DNA from: a virus
DNA length: 37,253 bases
IMG/VR virus record: IMGVR_UViG_3300044490_000259
Coordinates: 1 to 37,253 of that record
Reading direction: 5' to 3' (one strand)
The notes beneath the pieces were generated by a model. That model did not search any database, was not told where the DNA came from, and saw only the letters and a list, made by a program, of their open reading frames with translations. The translations under genes were made by a program, and so were the position numbers. Below are positions 16,198-25,409 of this stretch, piece after piece (position 1 is the first letter of the stretch; each line of letters opens with the position of its first letter).

Positions 16198-17429
16198 GCG
16201 AGGGCGCCATCCTCTGCGGTTTCGACGCCGCGACGCTTCCGGGCTCGCCCTACAAGCGGGGCGCGACGAACACGACCATCCCGGCCACGACATCCATGTT
16301 CGACGGCGGGCGTTACCGTGACGCGGTCGCCTTCCTTACGGGGTACGGCGCGCCGAAGGACAGCGCGGTCGAGCTGGCCGCCCTCTGGGCCATCATCTCG
16401 ACGGCCGGCGCGGGCACGATGGTCATGGGCATCGACGAGAACGACCGCGTCTACCTCCAGACGTCGGCCAACGAGGCCTTCACGGTCACGCCCGGGGCCA
16501 GCGATCCGTGGGGGTGGGGGGGCGTCGTCTCCAGCGTGGCCTACGGCTCGGGCCAGCGTGCGACCGCCACCATGCCCTGGACGCGCGGCCCGCTGGACGT
16601 GACGGTCCTCGTCTCGCAGATGGTCATCGAGGCCGGCGTGGGGGCGGACGTTTTTCCACAGCACGCGGCCAGGCACCACAGCCTGCCGGGATTCCTGCGC
16701 TACGCCGCGGGCGACGCGGACGACACCTCGACCGCCTGCCTTGAGGATTGGGAGAACGACGCGCAGGACAACGCCTCGCGCCGCATCCGGTGGGGCATCG
16801 ACGCCGACGGGCACGTCTTCTGCTCGTGGCCGTCGCCGTCCATCGCTGACCTGGTGTGGAATGCCAACGCCGCCGCGACCGCATTCCGTGCGGCGCTGGG
16901 CTTCACGGGCGACGAGACCGCGGGTTCTGCCGTGGGCGGGCGCAAGGTCTTGACCGCCGCGCTTCCCTGCCCAGGCGTTCAGGTGATCCGCCGCGGCTTC
17001 TCGCAGCGCACCCCCCGCCGGGTCAACCGCGGCGAGGCCTCGGAGCTGCTCGACGGGACGGTCCGCGGGACTCGCACGTCGACCGGCGTGGAGCACGTCT
17101 ACGAGCTCGACCTCCGCGGCACGCTCGCCACCGTGGACGAGGAGCGCCACTTCCTCCGCCACGTCTCGCCGCTCCTCTTCCCGGGCGCGGCCGTGTCCAT
17201 GTACGGGCGCTGGGGCGATCCAAGGCGGGCGCGGACCATCGGCGAGTCCCGCACCGGCGCGGCCGTGGAGACCACGGACAAGTCCAACGTCGGGCAGTTC
17301 GGCGGGCTGGAAGGCCGGCGCCGCCTGCGCGTCGCGCCCGGCTCGAGCGAGGCCTTCGACCTCGGCTACGTGGACGGCCCGCGCCTGGTCACGCAGCGCC
17401 TGACCATCGTGGGCCGCGAGGATGGGTAA
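16194..17429 (+). CDS. Tail protein after tape measure (distal tail region), function unknown
   Basis: 411 residues, GTG start 16194 overlapping the tape-measure stop. It is beta-rich, with scattered Trp/Gly motifs (SDPWGWGGVVSSVAYGSG, MPWTRGPLDVTVLVSQM) and a C-terminal half with strand-turn repeats (TSTGVEHVYELDLRGTLAT, GAAVSMYGRWGDPRRART). Position directly after the tape measure is the usual place of the distal tail protein or hub adaptor. No conserved motif was recognised, so only the general assignment is made. Confidence 0.65.
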   Translation: MSEGAILCGFDAATLPGSPYKRGATNTTIPATTSMFDGGRYRDAVAFLTGYGAPKDSAVELAALWAIISTAGAGTMVMGIDENDRVYLQTSANEAFTVTPGASDPWGWGGVVSSVAYGSGQRATATMPWTRGPLDVTVLVSQMVIEAGVGADVFPQHAARHHSLPGFLRYAAGDADDTSTACLEDWENDAQDNASRRIRWGIDADGHVFCSWPSPSIADLVWNANAAATAFRAALGFTGDETAGSAVGGRKVLTAALPCPGVQVIRRGFSQRTPRRVNRGEASELLDGTVRGTRTSTGVEHVYELDLRGTLATVDEERHFLRHVSPLLFPGAAVSMYGRWGDPRRARTIGESRTGAAVETTDKSNVGQFGGLEGRRRLRVAPGSSEAFDLGYVDGPRLVTQRLTIVGREDG

Positions 17430-18513
17430 GGTCTTCTCCGGCTGGCCCTCGCCCGACCCCTTCGCCGTCGGGACCGGGCAAGTGCTCCGCGCGGCCGCCG
17501 CTCAACCGTTGGGCGAGGCCCTGGACTACGCCAGATCCATCTACGGGCGGCGCGACCTGGTCTGCGCGTCCTTCCCGCAACTCGGCGGCGGCGACACGGA
17601 GTTGACGGGCTGGCAGGCCACGGAGGACCAGACCGCCTACAGCGCGCACCCGCAAGCGGCCTGGACGATCCCAGTGCTCCCGGATTGCGCCGAGGTCACG
17701 GTCGAGGTGGATGTCGTCGGAGAGGCCACCCTCGACGGCTGGATCAAGGTGGTGGGCGACGGGGCGGCGGTGGAGCACCACGCGCTCACGCTCGGGCGGA
17801 AGACCCTCGTCGTCGGCGTGGACACGACCGCGGACGAGCAGGAGATCCGCCTGTGGCTCAAGGCGGACTCGGCGGGCAAGACCATCACCATCTCCAGCGT
17901 GACCGTCTACGCGGACGTCCTGACCTCGCCCCTCGCGGCCGGCGCCGGCTCCGACGGTTTCGTCGGCGTGGACGAGGACGAGCTCGGCGCGGACGAGGCG
18001 CTCTCCACCGATCTCGTCCACGGAATGCTCGGCGATCTGGGTCGCCTGCGAGACACGGTGCAGACCGCGTACCAGTGGAGCGCGTGGCGCCCGGCCTCCG
18101 GCGTGACCGAGAAGGAGGCGATGATGGATGCGTGCGCGCACGTCGCCGTGGTCCCGGTCTGGCAGGGGTCGGGCGGGCACGTCGTCGAGGTCAGGATCCG
18201 CGCCGCGTCCGATCCGGTCGACGACACGCACGTCCTCGTCGGTCTGGGCCCGCGCCTCGCCCCGCCGTACACGCGCGAGGTCTCCATCACCATCCCCGCG
18301 GCCGCTGCGACCGGGTGGTACAGCGAGACGATTCAGCTCCCCACGGGCCAGCGCGCCGCCGCGGGCATGCCGTCTGGGTGGGACTCGACGTTCGCGACGG
18401 TCTGGCCGGTCGGCTACAGTCCGAACATCGGAGGCCTCGACGTCGACCTGGCCACGACCGACGCGCATCTGACGACCGCCCGCGTCCTGTCCGTCTCCGC
18501 GTGGGTCCGCTGA
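17422..18513 (+). CDS. Tail or baseplate protein, function unknown
   Basis: 363 residues from ATG 17422, overlapping the previous gene by 8 nt. Residues about 65-170 look like a beta-sandwich (TVEVDVVGEATLDGWIKVVG, TLGRKTLVVGVDTTADEQEI, KTITISSVTVYADVL), as in carbohydrate-binding or Ig-like accessory domains. A helical linker (about 180-230) leads to a second beta domain with HVVEVRIRAAS and PYTREVSITIPAAAATGWYS. The two-domain layout suggests a peripheral tail-tip component that could contact the cell, but the assignment rests on texture. Confidence 0.62.
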   Translation: MGKVFSGWPSPDPFAVGTGQVLRAAAAQPLGEALDYARSIYGRRDLVCASFPQLGGGDTELTGWQATEDQTAYSAHPQAAWTIPVLPDCAEVTVEVDVVGEATLDGWIKVVGDGAAVEHHALTLGRKTLVVGVDTTADEQEIRLWLKADSAGKTITISSVTVYADVLTSPLAAGAGSDGFVGVDEDELGADEALSTDLVHGMLGDLGRLRDTVQTAYQWSAWRPASGVTEKEAMMDACAHVAVVPVWQGSGGHVVEVRIRAASDPVDDTHVLVGLGPRLAPPYTREVSITIPAAAATGWYSETIQLPTGQRAAAGMPSGWDSTFATVWPVGYSPNIGGLDVDLATTDAHLTTARVLSVSAWVR

Positions 18514-18514
18514 C

Positions 18515-19159
18515 GTGGCGCTCCCTGTCCCCCTCGTCCTGCGCATCCCCGCGACCGGTCCGGTGCAGAACGCCCGCCCGGTCCGCGGCGCCACGCTGGG
18601 CGGCATCGTCTACGCGCTTGCCTGCCTGGTCGGCTACCGCGGCCGCGGGTGGCGGACGTGGATCCCCACGGTGCGGCACTCGTCCATCGCGGACACCGGC
18701 CTCGCCTTCGGGCTCAGCGATCGGACCGAGGAGCACTCGCTCTGGTGCCAGCTCTCGCCGCACACGTCGCACCTGGAGCTCGTGGCGGTCGTGTCCTCGC
18801 GCACGTCCGGGGGCACCACGGCGCCCTACGTCGAGGTCTCGGCCTACGACGGGAGCGGCGTGGCCCTGGACGTCGGCGTCCGGTGGGGCCGTGACGATGG
18901 CACGCTCCCGGGCTCCGACGCGCCGGACGGGGCGAACCTCGCCGCCTGGGACGTGTACAAGTACAAGCGCGCGTGGCCCGTGGTCGTGCAGACGGGCGGC
19001 ATGCTCGGCGACAATCTCGCCGTGGCCGCGACGCCGACCCACCCTCGCATGCTCTACGTGGCCGACGCTGCCGGCGAGCGCTGCAACCTCATCGTCACGA
19101 CTCTTGGCGCGCAGCTCCACAGCCTGACGGCCATCGAATACTGCGAGGCGACCCTGTGA
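18515..19159 (+). CDS. Tail or baseplate protein, function unknown
   Basis: 214 residues, GTG start at 18515, one base after the previous stop. Short beta-type segments (LPVPLVLRIPATGPVQNARP, VEVSAYDGSGVALDVGVRWG, YVEVSAYDGSG) end in LHSLTAIEYCEATL. The stop overlaps the GTG of the tail-tip gene. It shares the general appearance of the 17422 protein's beta domains, so the pair may be related, but I did not align them. Confidence 0.6.
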   Translation: MALPVPLVLRIPATGPVQNARPVRGATLGGIVYALACLVGYRGRGWRTWIPTVRHSSIADTGLAFGLSDRTEEHSLWCQLSPHTSHLELVAVVSSRTSGGTTAPYVEVSAYDGSGVALDVGVRWGRDDGTLPGSDAPDGANLAAWDVYKYKRAWPVVVQTGGMLGDNLAVAATPTHPRMLYVADAAGERCNLIVTTLGAQLHSLTAIEYCEATL

Positions 19160-22100
19160 GCCTGGACGATTTGCGAGGCCGCCCCGTCGCCTGGTGCGTG
19201 GAGGTGTCCGGGCTGTCGACCCGGTACTACTCGCACGTGCCGCCGGGGACGGGCCTGCACTCGGGCGAGGTGGGCACGACGGGCGAGGTCTACGTCGACG
19301 TGCACGCGATCCTCGATGGCGGCGTCAGCGCCCACGGCGGGCGCATCGACGAGGTGGGCGGCGTCGCCAAGCACGATCCGGTCACGGTCAAGCTCCTCGG
19401 CCGCGGCGCCGGCGGCTCCGACGGCCTCACGGTCCATCCGTACCTGGAGCTGCTACGCTCCGGGCATCGAGGGGCGAGCCGGTGGGCGAAGCTCCTGACC
19501 ACGCTGCCGCACGGGTTCTTCTCCGGCGTCGACGTGGAGGTCGACCGCGACGTCTCGGGGTGGACCGTGCCCGGCTTCATCCATCTCGGGCAGGAGTGCA
19601 TCCACGTCACGGGCACGGACGGCACCGGCGCCCCCGGCGATCCGTACCGATTCACGGGCTGCGATCGCGCGAGCCACTACACGCAGCCCCAGCACCACGT
19701 CGTTGACGCCCTCCGCGGCGAGGACGTCTACGTGACTCAGGAGCCGGTCTTCTGGCGCGGTCGCCGGAGCCGCGTCTACGTCGCGCCGCTGTACCAGGAC
19801 GGCACGGCCGGGACCTGGGTCGAGTATTGGCGAGGCTTCATCGGCGCCGATCCGACCATGCGCGGCGACGTCATCACCCTGGAGATCGCTCCGCTCACGG
19901 CGGCGCTCGACTGGCAGGTGGGCATCGGCGCGAGCAGGACGACCACCACGACGGTCGCCGGCTGGCACTACATGACCGCAGGGGTCCTCGACACGCTCCG
20001 GGCCACGGTGGTCTGGAAGGCCGGCGACTTCTTTCGCCAGGCCGTCACGGGCGCGGACGTGGGGCTCCAGACCGTCGACGTCTTCACGCACGCGGACGTC
20101 ATCAACGACGCCTGCGACGCGACGCTCCCGCCCAACAATCCGCACCACGGCATTTTCCGCCTCGCATCGCCCGAGACCGAGGCGCAACCGATGGTGAGCG
20201 TCGCCGTCGGCCTGGGCACGTCGGGCACGGTCGAGTTTCCCGACGCCACCATCCCCACGGCGGTCGTGGGGGTGTACTCCGTCCTCGAATCCGCTCCGGC
20301 CGAGGAGTTCTACGACCTGCCCCTCGTGGACGAGGACGCCGGCACGTCGGCCTTGCTCCGTTGGCCGACCGCGCTGTGGGACGCGATCCGGCGTGCGGAC
20401 GCGTGGCGGGTCGCGCGCGGTGGCGTGGCCTCGTGGACGGATCCGAGCAGCGAGGGCGGGCCGCTCATGTGGACGTCGCTCGGCCTGCAGATGGTGGACG
20501 GCACGTGGCACTTGACCGCGCGCAAGCGATTCCACAGCCCGGGCGATCCGTGGGTCGGCGTCGACCTCGCCCACGACCGCGGGTGTTCCGTCGGCTCCGG
20601 ACTGACCTACGGACCCGGCGAGCTGGCCACGGCGCGGGCCGCGGTCGGCTGGCAGCCGCGCCGGGCGCTCCGCTGGATGTTTCAGGCCGAGGCCGACCAT
20701 GACAAAGAGCCGACGCGTCTCCCCGTCCTCGGCCCGCCCGACTGGTACTACCAGCCCGGCGAGCCCTACGTGGGGCCGCTCGCAGACGACCTCTACACGG
20801 GCTCCGGCGAGGCCCAGACGCTCCGCTTTTCGGGCTGGGGCGGCTCCGTGGACATCGCGGTCACCGGCTCGACGGCGGTCACAGACGAGGACGGGAACAC
20901 GGTCGGCTACGTCTACGATGTCGCCGAGCCGCTGAAGCCGAGCCTCGGCTGCCTGATCCAGATGCCCGGGGACGCCCCGCTGTCGGCGACGATGGTGGTG
21001 CAGGCGCGGTCCGTGGCGCTGGGCGAGTTCGTGCGACGCTTGCTCGTGTCCGGCGTCGGCGAAGGGCAGAACGGCCCCGCCGACGTCCTCCCGATGGGGC
21101 TCAACTTCGCCCAGGCGGAGGTGGACGAGGCGAGCTTCGACGTGGACGCCCCCGGAGCGCTCTCGGACCAGACCTGGGAGGTCGACCCAGGCAAGCCCGT
21201 CTCCGAGCAGCTCCGTCCGCTCCTGCTCGTCCTCGGCGCTCAGGTGTGCCAGGTCTACGACGGCCAGAACTGGGTCCTGCGCCTCGTCCCGCTGGGCCCC
21301 CCCTCCTCCACGGACGCCTCGGCGACGATCGCGGACGCCGACTGCACCGGTCGCCCGGAGACGCTGCGGGACGGGCGGGTGGTGCGGAGCTACCGGATCA
21401 AGGTCAATCACCCCCGTCCGGGCGAAGATGGCGAGCCGGTCGAGGTACCGTACGTCGACCAGGCCGCGCGCAACGCCGGCGGCGGGGACACGGGCGAGAC
21501 GCTCGACCTCGACCTGCGCGGGGTGCGCATCGCCGGCGGGGCTGGCGACCTTGCATCGGCAATGCACGACATCATCGCAGGCCTGCGCGAGCGGCTCGGG
21601 TCGACGCGCTCTCGGTGGCGGGTGCGGCTGACCTCGGACCTCGTCGAGGGGCTCTCGCTGGGCATCGGTGACACGGTGGCCTTCACGTCCGAGTGGGCGG
21701 TGGACGTCATCCCGTCGAGGTCCGTGGCGGCCCGCCCGTGTCGCGTGGTGGGCATCAAGCGCGACCTCCTGCGCGGCACGCTCGAGCTGGAGCTCGCAGC
21801 GCACCACGGCGTCGGGGCGGGCTACGTGCCGGCGATGCGAGTCGACTCCGTGACCGACGCGGACACGCTGGACGTCGAGCTCGGCGCGTTCTCTGACGAC
21901 GACGTCGGCTACTTCCAGGAGGGCGACGCCGTGGCGCTCGTGCCCGCCGGTGACTTCGCCTCGAAGACCTACGGCGTCATCACGACCATCGCCGGGCAGA
22001 CGCTCACCATCACGGGACACGGCATGGTCGCCGGAGACACCATCCGCTTCGCCCGCCACGACCTGGCCATCGCGGCGCGTGATTTCGTAGGCGGCTACGC

Positions 22101-22161
22101 CTTCATCGCCGACGCGGCCGAGCTGCTCTCGGACGGGAGCGCCGGCAAGGTCATCGGCTGA
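19156..22161 (+). CDS. Large tail tip / central baseplate protein
   Basis: 1001 residues, GTG start 19156. This is the longest gene of the late operon and its last. The N-terminal third is beta-rich with Trp/Tyr (CVEVSGLSTRYYSHVPPG, GWTVPGFIHLGQECIHVTG, WRGFIGADPTMRGDVITL). The middle contains WTDPSSEGGPLMWTSLGL and a Trp-rich GPPDWYYQPGEPYVG; the last 250 residues contain a helical stretch (LASAMHDIIAGLRERLGSTR) and small beta barrels. Size and position match tail-tip attachment or hub proteins of siphoviruses with short tips. No enzymatic motif was seen. It is probably the central host-contact or hub component. Confidence 0.7.
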   Translation: MSLDDLRGRPVAWCVEVSGLSTRYYSHVPPGTGLHSGEVGTTGEVYVDVHAILDGGVSAHGGRIDEVGGVAKHDPVTVKLLGRGAGGSDGLTVHPYLELLRSGHRGASRWAKLLTTLPHGFFSGVDVEVDRDVSGWTVPGFIHLGQECIHVTGTDGTGAPGDPYRFTGCDRASHYTQPQHHVVDALRGEDVYVTQEPVFWRGRRSRVYVAPLYQDGTAGTWVEYWRGFIGADPTMRGDVITLEIAPLTAALDWQVGIGASRTTTTTVAGWHYMTAGVLDTLRATVVWKAGDFFRQAVTGADVGLQTVDVFTHADVINDACDATLPPNNPHHGIFRLASPETEAQPMVSVAVGLGTSGTVEFPDATIPTAVVGVYSVLESAPAEEFYDLPLVDEDAGTSALLRWPTALWDAIRRADAWRVARGGVASWTDPSSEGGPLMWTSLGLQMVDGTWHLTARKRFHSPGDPWVGVDLAHDRGCSVGSGLTYGPGELATARAAVGWQPRRALRWMFQAEADHDKEPTRLPVLGPPDWYYQPGEPYVGPLADDLYTGSGEAQTLRFSGWGGSVDIAVTGSTAVTDEDGNTVGYVYDVAEPLKPSLGCLIQMPGDAPLSATMVVQARSVALGEFVRRLLVSGVGEGQNGPADVLPMGLNFAQAEVDEASFDVDAPGALSDQTWEVDPGKPVSEQLRPLLLVLGAQVCQVYDGQNWVLRLVPLGPPSSTDASATIADADCTGRPETLRDGRVVRSYRIKVNHPRPGEDGEPVEVPYVDQAARNAGGGDTGETLDLDLRGVRIAGGAGDLASAMHDIIAGLRERLGSTRSRWRVRLTSDLVEGLSLGIGDTVAFTSEWAVDVIPSRSVAARPCRVVGIKRDLLRGTLELELAAHHGVGAGYVPAMRVDSVTDADTLDVELGAFSDDDVGYFQEGDAVALVPAGDFASKTYGVITTIAGQTLTITGHGMVAGDTIRFARHDLAIAARDFVGGYAFIADAAELLSDGSAGKVIG

Positions 22162-22165
22162 GGGC

Positions 22166-22216
22166 GATGCGGGCAGCATCCGGCGTCTGGCCTGGAGTCA
22201 GGCTATCCATGCCCGC
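22166..22216. terminator. Hairpins between convergent operons (possible bidirectional terminator)
   Basis: The 55-bp gap between the tail-tip stop and the methyltransferase stop holds GATGC-GGGCA-GCATC (22166-22180), GCCTG-GAGT-CAGGC (22190-22203) and a longer pairing GCGGGCA (22169-22175) with TGCCCGC (22210-22216). No T-run follows on either strand, so termination is inferred from convergent gene layout. Confidence 0.3.
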
Positions 22217-24022
22217 CTAGGCGTCGAACCACCCCACCGGGAACCCCATGAGCCACGAGACCCAGCCTGGGTTCAGGTGGCTGCTGGTCGCCTGAAGCGC
22301 TCTGCGCACGCGCCCCCCGGCCAGCCACCGCCTCGGCCGCGCGAGGATGCGGCGCTTGTGATGGGGCGTGACGGACGACGTCGTAAGCCGAGCGACTACC
22401 TCACACAGCGGCTGAGCGTTGCGCTCCGCCGTGGCGTCGGAGGTCAGCCCCGAACGCCAGTCGGAGGCCCGCGGCGTGGGAACAGCACCGCGGGCGATGC
22501 GCTCCAGCGACGGGCGGTGGCCTGACGGGCGCCCCGCGTTCACACCGCCCTGCGATGAGCCGTAGGGCGTCGCCGTGGGAGTCGGCAACAGGCCGGACGC
22601 GATCGCGCCTTCGATGTCCATGTGCGTCGCATCCATGCTGCGCCCGGTCGCGTTCCGCGGAGTCGGTACTGAGCCGGCGATGCGGCCTCTGGCCACGGCG
22701 TCGTCCAGATTCGAGCGTCCGGAGTCCAGGCGCCGCGCCCCTACGGCCGCAGATGGCGCCCCACGTCGAGGGTCGCCCAGCCGTGCGATCGGAGACGGAA
22801 CCGATGTGCGGCCCCGGCCGCCATCCTCTCGCACGAAGTCTGTCAGACTCAACCCGGGGCTCGCCGCGCTCCCGGGTGTGCATCTCGATCCGGCCGCGTC
22901 GGCGTCGCTGGCCGTAGGCGTGGGCGCCGTGGTTCGCAGCGCCGCCCCCAAGAGGGTCTGGTTGCCGCGCTGGTATGTAGGCGACATGCGTTCGCCATCG
23001 GCAGCGGTCGGCGTGGGCACCACCCCGCGGCCGTACAGCCCTCGCACCGCTAGGTCGAGCGGCGTCAGGCCGGGCTCGGAGTTGGCCTCCTTGCCCCGCG
23101 CATAGCCCTGTGGGGTCGGGACCGGATGAAACGGTCCGGGCATCGCGTCGTGCCTCGTTCGTGCCGTCCGCGCATCGCAGAGCGAGCGTGTGGCGTACAG
23201 GCCGCCCGCGACGAAGGCGCCGCACGCCGGCACCTCTACGGCGTTGGCATCGCCGAAGAGATCGACCGTGACGGGCTCGCCGCCGAGGACGGTCCCCACG
23301 CATCGCCATCCGCGCGGCTCCGGCCGGTCGCGGAGCGCCCGTGCGACACACGCGCCCACGACCTCGGCCACCTGCGGCACGACCGCGTTGCCGAGAGCCT
23401 TCAGACGTGCGCGGCGCACGGCGGGGCGCATGTCGGCGCGGCTCACGGTGCGCGGCACGCCTGCGGGCTCCTTCGACCACAGGCCCCCACGATGTGCCCT
23501 GAACGCGCTCTCGACCACAGCGGGCGGCGCGAACACTCCGACGCGGCCGAGCCGGTGCGCGACGACGAACACACGGCTCCGGATGTGCAGCGCGCCAACG
23601 GCCATCGCGGACAGCGTGGTCCACTCCACGTCGTAGCCGAGCCCTGCAAGCCCCTCCACGACCGTAGCGAGTCCACGCTTGACCAGCGCGCCCACGTTCT
23701 CGATGACGACCACTGAGGGGCGTACGAGCCCGACCACGCGGAGCATCTCGAACCAGAGACCGGAGCGGGCGCCGGCGAGGCCTGCACCCTTTCCGGCGAG
23801 CGACACGTCCTGACACGGGAATCCGCCGCAGAGCACGTTGCAGACTGGCGGATCGGTCAGCGTCCGCACGTCGTCGTAAATGGTCGCGGCCGGCCACCGC
23901 ACGGCGAGCACGCGCCGGCAGAACGGGTCGGCCTCGCAGGCCCACGCGAGCTCGCAGCTCAGCGCGCGCTCCAGCCCGAGGTCGAGGCCGCCGATGCCGG
24001 AGAACACGGAGCCGAGCCTCAC
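22217..24022 (-). CDS. DNA (cytosine-5-)-methyltransferase with rearranged C-terminus
   Basis: 601 residues, GTG start at 24022. It transfers methyl from S-adenosylmethionine to C5 of cytosine. Motif I is VFSGIGGLDLGLE (6-18), motif IV with catalytic C70 is GGFPCQDVSLAG, motif VI is ENV (108-110), motif VIII is IRSRVFVVA, and motif IX/X is RLKALGNAVVP (206-216). Only about 50 residues separate VIII from IX, leaving little room for a target-recognition domain. The remaining 380 residues contain six PTP elements (such as VVPTPTAAD, LLPTPTATPYGSSQGG, AVPTPRASDW) and end NPGWVSWLMGFPVGWFDA. In related phage enzymes, to my knowledge, the PTP and GFPxGW sections usually lie before the LGN motif, so the order seems altered. 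A likely role is protection from host restriction. Confidence 0.88.
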   Translation of the reverse strand: MRLGSVFSGIGGLDLGLERALSCELAWACEADPFCRRVLAVRWPAATIYDDVRTLTDPPVCNVLCGGFPCQDVSLAGKGAGLAGARSGLWFEMLRVVGLVRPSVVVIENVGALVKRGLATVVEGLAGLGYDVEWTTLSAMAVGALHIRSRVFVVAHRLGRVGVFAPPAVVESAFRAHRGGLWSKEPAGVPRTVSRADMRPAVRRARLKALGNAVVPQVAEVVGACVARALRDRPEPRGWRCVGTVLGGEPVTVDLFGDANAVEVPACGAFVAGGLYATRSLCDARTARTRHDAMPGPFHPVPTPQGYARGKEANSEPGLTPLDLAVRGLYGRGVVPTPTAADGERMSPTYQRGNQTLLGAALRTTAPTPTASDADAAGSRCTPGSAASPGLSLTDFVREDGGRGRTSVPSPIARLGDPRRGAPSAAVGARRLDSGRSNLDDAVARGRIAGSVPTPRNATGRSMDATHMDIEGAIASGLLPTPTATPYGSSQGGVNAGRPSGHRPSLERIARGAVPTPRASDWRSGLTSDATAERNAQPLCEVVARLTTSSVTPHHKRRILARPRRWLAGGRVRRALQATSSHLNPGWVSWLMGFPVGWFDA

Positions 24023-24216
24023 GCCCGCCCCCTCCCCGGAGGGGTCGCATCTGCGCGCGGCACCGTCACTATCCGCCTGCGCCCGGCGTAGACCTCATCC
24101 GGCACGTCCGTCTCCACCGTGTCACGCGGGGCCGCGCCGCAGTACTCGCACGGGGCGACCGCCGAGAGGATCGGCGCACGAGTCGAGCCGCAGCGGCCGC
24201 ACTTCGGGGCGGTCAT
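24019..24216 (-). CDS. Small zinc-ribbon protein
   Basis: 65 residues from ATG 24216. Two knuckles, CGRC near residues 6-9 and CEYC near 23-26, form a probable Cys4 zinc site. The C-terminal half is basic and extended. It overlaps the methyltransferase start (GTGA). Such short zinc-ribbon genes are common in phage early operons; function unknown. Confidence 0.65.
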   Translation of the reverse strand: MTAPKCGRCGSTRAPILSAVAPCEYCGAAPRDTVETDVPDEVYAGRRRIVTVPRADATPPGRGRA

Positions 24217-24605
24217 GGTGCGGCCTCCAGGGCACGAGCGAACGCGGCGATCTCCGACGGCTCCCCCTTGCTCCACCACAGGGGCTCGCAGTCGTGCGGC
24301 ACGGAGCCCATGCACCACTCCTTGGCGTCGAGCGTCACCGCGACGAGGTGCGGGTGGCCCCACGCCCGGCGCACGACCGCAAGAATGGCGAGGCGCGTCA
24401 CCTCGTCGTCGAGGTCTGGAAACGAGCCGGAGCCGGGCATCCAGGGGTCGTATTGGCTTCCGGGGGGCGACTCATCGGGCAGTGTCACGCGGGCGGCCTG
24501 GTGCGCTTCGTGGCAGTCAGAACCGACCCCGCGCATCCCTGGGAGCCACTCCCACCGCGGACATGCGACCAAGCGCCGAGCGAGCTCGGTCGACTCAGGG
24601 GCCAT
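24213..24605 (-). CDS. Conserved phage protein, function unknown
   Basis: 130 residues from ATG 24605; the upstream in-frame extension is arginine-rich and was not used. It matches a type common in phage early operons: STELARRLVACPRWEWLPGM at the start, PDLDDEVTRLAILAVVRRAW in the middle and EPSEIAAFARALEAAP at the end. No catalytic motif. Its start shares a base with the stop of the gene before it (TGATG), and its stop overlaps the zinc-ribbon ATG. Confidence 0.7.
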   Translation of the reverse strand: MAPESTELARRLVACPRWEWLPGMRGVGSDCHEAHQAARVTLPDESPPGSQYDPWMPGSGSFPDLDDEVTRLAILAVVRRAWGHPHLVAVTLDAKEWCMGSVPHDCEPLWWSKGEPSEIAAFARALEAAP

Positions 24606-24826
24606 CACACCCACCTCTCGATCCGGGCGCGGAGCTTGCGGGCCGTCTCCTCGCGCGACTCCCACTTGGTCGGCAGCCGGCGCGTGGGGTGCCGCGCGTC
24701 GATGCGGTCGACCGCCAACTCCGCGGCATCGACCAGTCCGCGGTGCGACTGCTCGACATCCACCGGCAGCACCGCCCGCAGGTGCATGATGATGTCTCGG
24801 AGCGTCAGCTCGGCATGGTCCGTCAT
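24605..24826 (-). CDS. Small helical protein, function unknown
   Basis: 73 residues from ATG 24826, chosen because GAGAGGTG lies eight bases upstream, right at the end of the preceding gene (its stop is the TGA in that segment). An ATG at 24841 is an alternative. It contains two amphipathic helices (LTLRDIIMHLRAVLPVDVEQ, SREETARKLRARIERWV). Function is not recognised. Confidence 0.6.
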   Translation of the reverse strand: MTDHAELTLRDIIMHLRAVLPVDVEQSHRGLVDAAELAVDRIDARHPTRRLPTKWESREETARKLRARIERWV

Positions 24827-24830
24827 GGTG

Positions 24831-25409
24831 TCACCTCTCATGTCCGCCGCTCCCGCTAGCCGCGAGCGTCGCCGGCCGGCTCACCCGCGCGTGCCAGTGC
24901 CAGCCGACGACACCGAGGTCATCGGCCGGCCGCACCGTGCGGCGACACTCGCTCCCTACGTGTTCGACCAGCTCGGCGGGCGTGAAGGTCCGCGCGCCCG
25001 CCGCCCCGAACGAAAGCACGATGAGCGCCACGGCGCCACACCGCTCGGCGTCTCGTAGCTGGCCCCACTGCTCGGGCCCGAGTCCGCCAGGAGCGCCGAC
25101 CGACCGGGCGTGCGCGTCGATGCCGGAGTCCCACCCGCCGGGGCCCGCGTGACTCTTCGCCTCGATGAGCACGGCGCGCCCGTCGCCGAGGTGGCCCACG
25201 AAGTCGACGCCCTGGGGACCCGCGAAGCACGCGCGGAAGCACGACCGTCCCCGCGCGTCCGGGCGCACCGGGCCGAGCACTCGCGTCGGCGTCCCCACCC
25301 GGCGGACGCATGTGAGATCCTGTCGCGCGAGCTGGGCGTGGTAGGCGTCCAGCGCCGCCTCGAATGCCTCGCCGTGGGCGCGGGCCGCTCGGGCCGATGC
25401 GCTGCTCAT
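24831..25409 (-). CDS. RecU-like Holliday junction resolvase / PD-(D/E)XK nuclease
   Basis: 192 residues from ATG 25409. The nuclease motif is GPQGVDFVGHLGDGRAVLIE followed by AKS, with D69, E83 and K85 as the expected D-E-x-K active site, and an N-terminal helix AHGEAFEAALDAYHAQL typical of RecU. The aromatic/cysteine segment GRSCFRACFAG precedes the core. RecU proteins resolve four-way junctions during recombination and repair. A phage resolvase would debranch replication or recombination intermediates before packaging. It lies in the early operon with replication and recombination genes. A general restriction-type nuclease is the alternative. Confidence 0.75.
   Translation of the reverse strand: MSSASARAARAHGEAFEAALDAYHAQLARQDLTCVRRVGTPTRVLGPVRPDARGRSCFRACFAGPQGVDFVGHLGDGRAVLIEAKSHAGPGGWDSGIDAHARSVGAPGGLGPEQWGQLRDAERCGAVALIVLSFGAAGARTFTPAELVEHVGSECRRTVRPADDLGVVGWHWHARVSRPATLAASGSGGHER

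Noticed and set aside
19453-22179. 908-codon minus-strand open frame over the tail-tip gene
   Set aside because: Antisense shadow, with no domain-like segment; the plus-strand frame has coherent beta-rich sequence.
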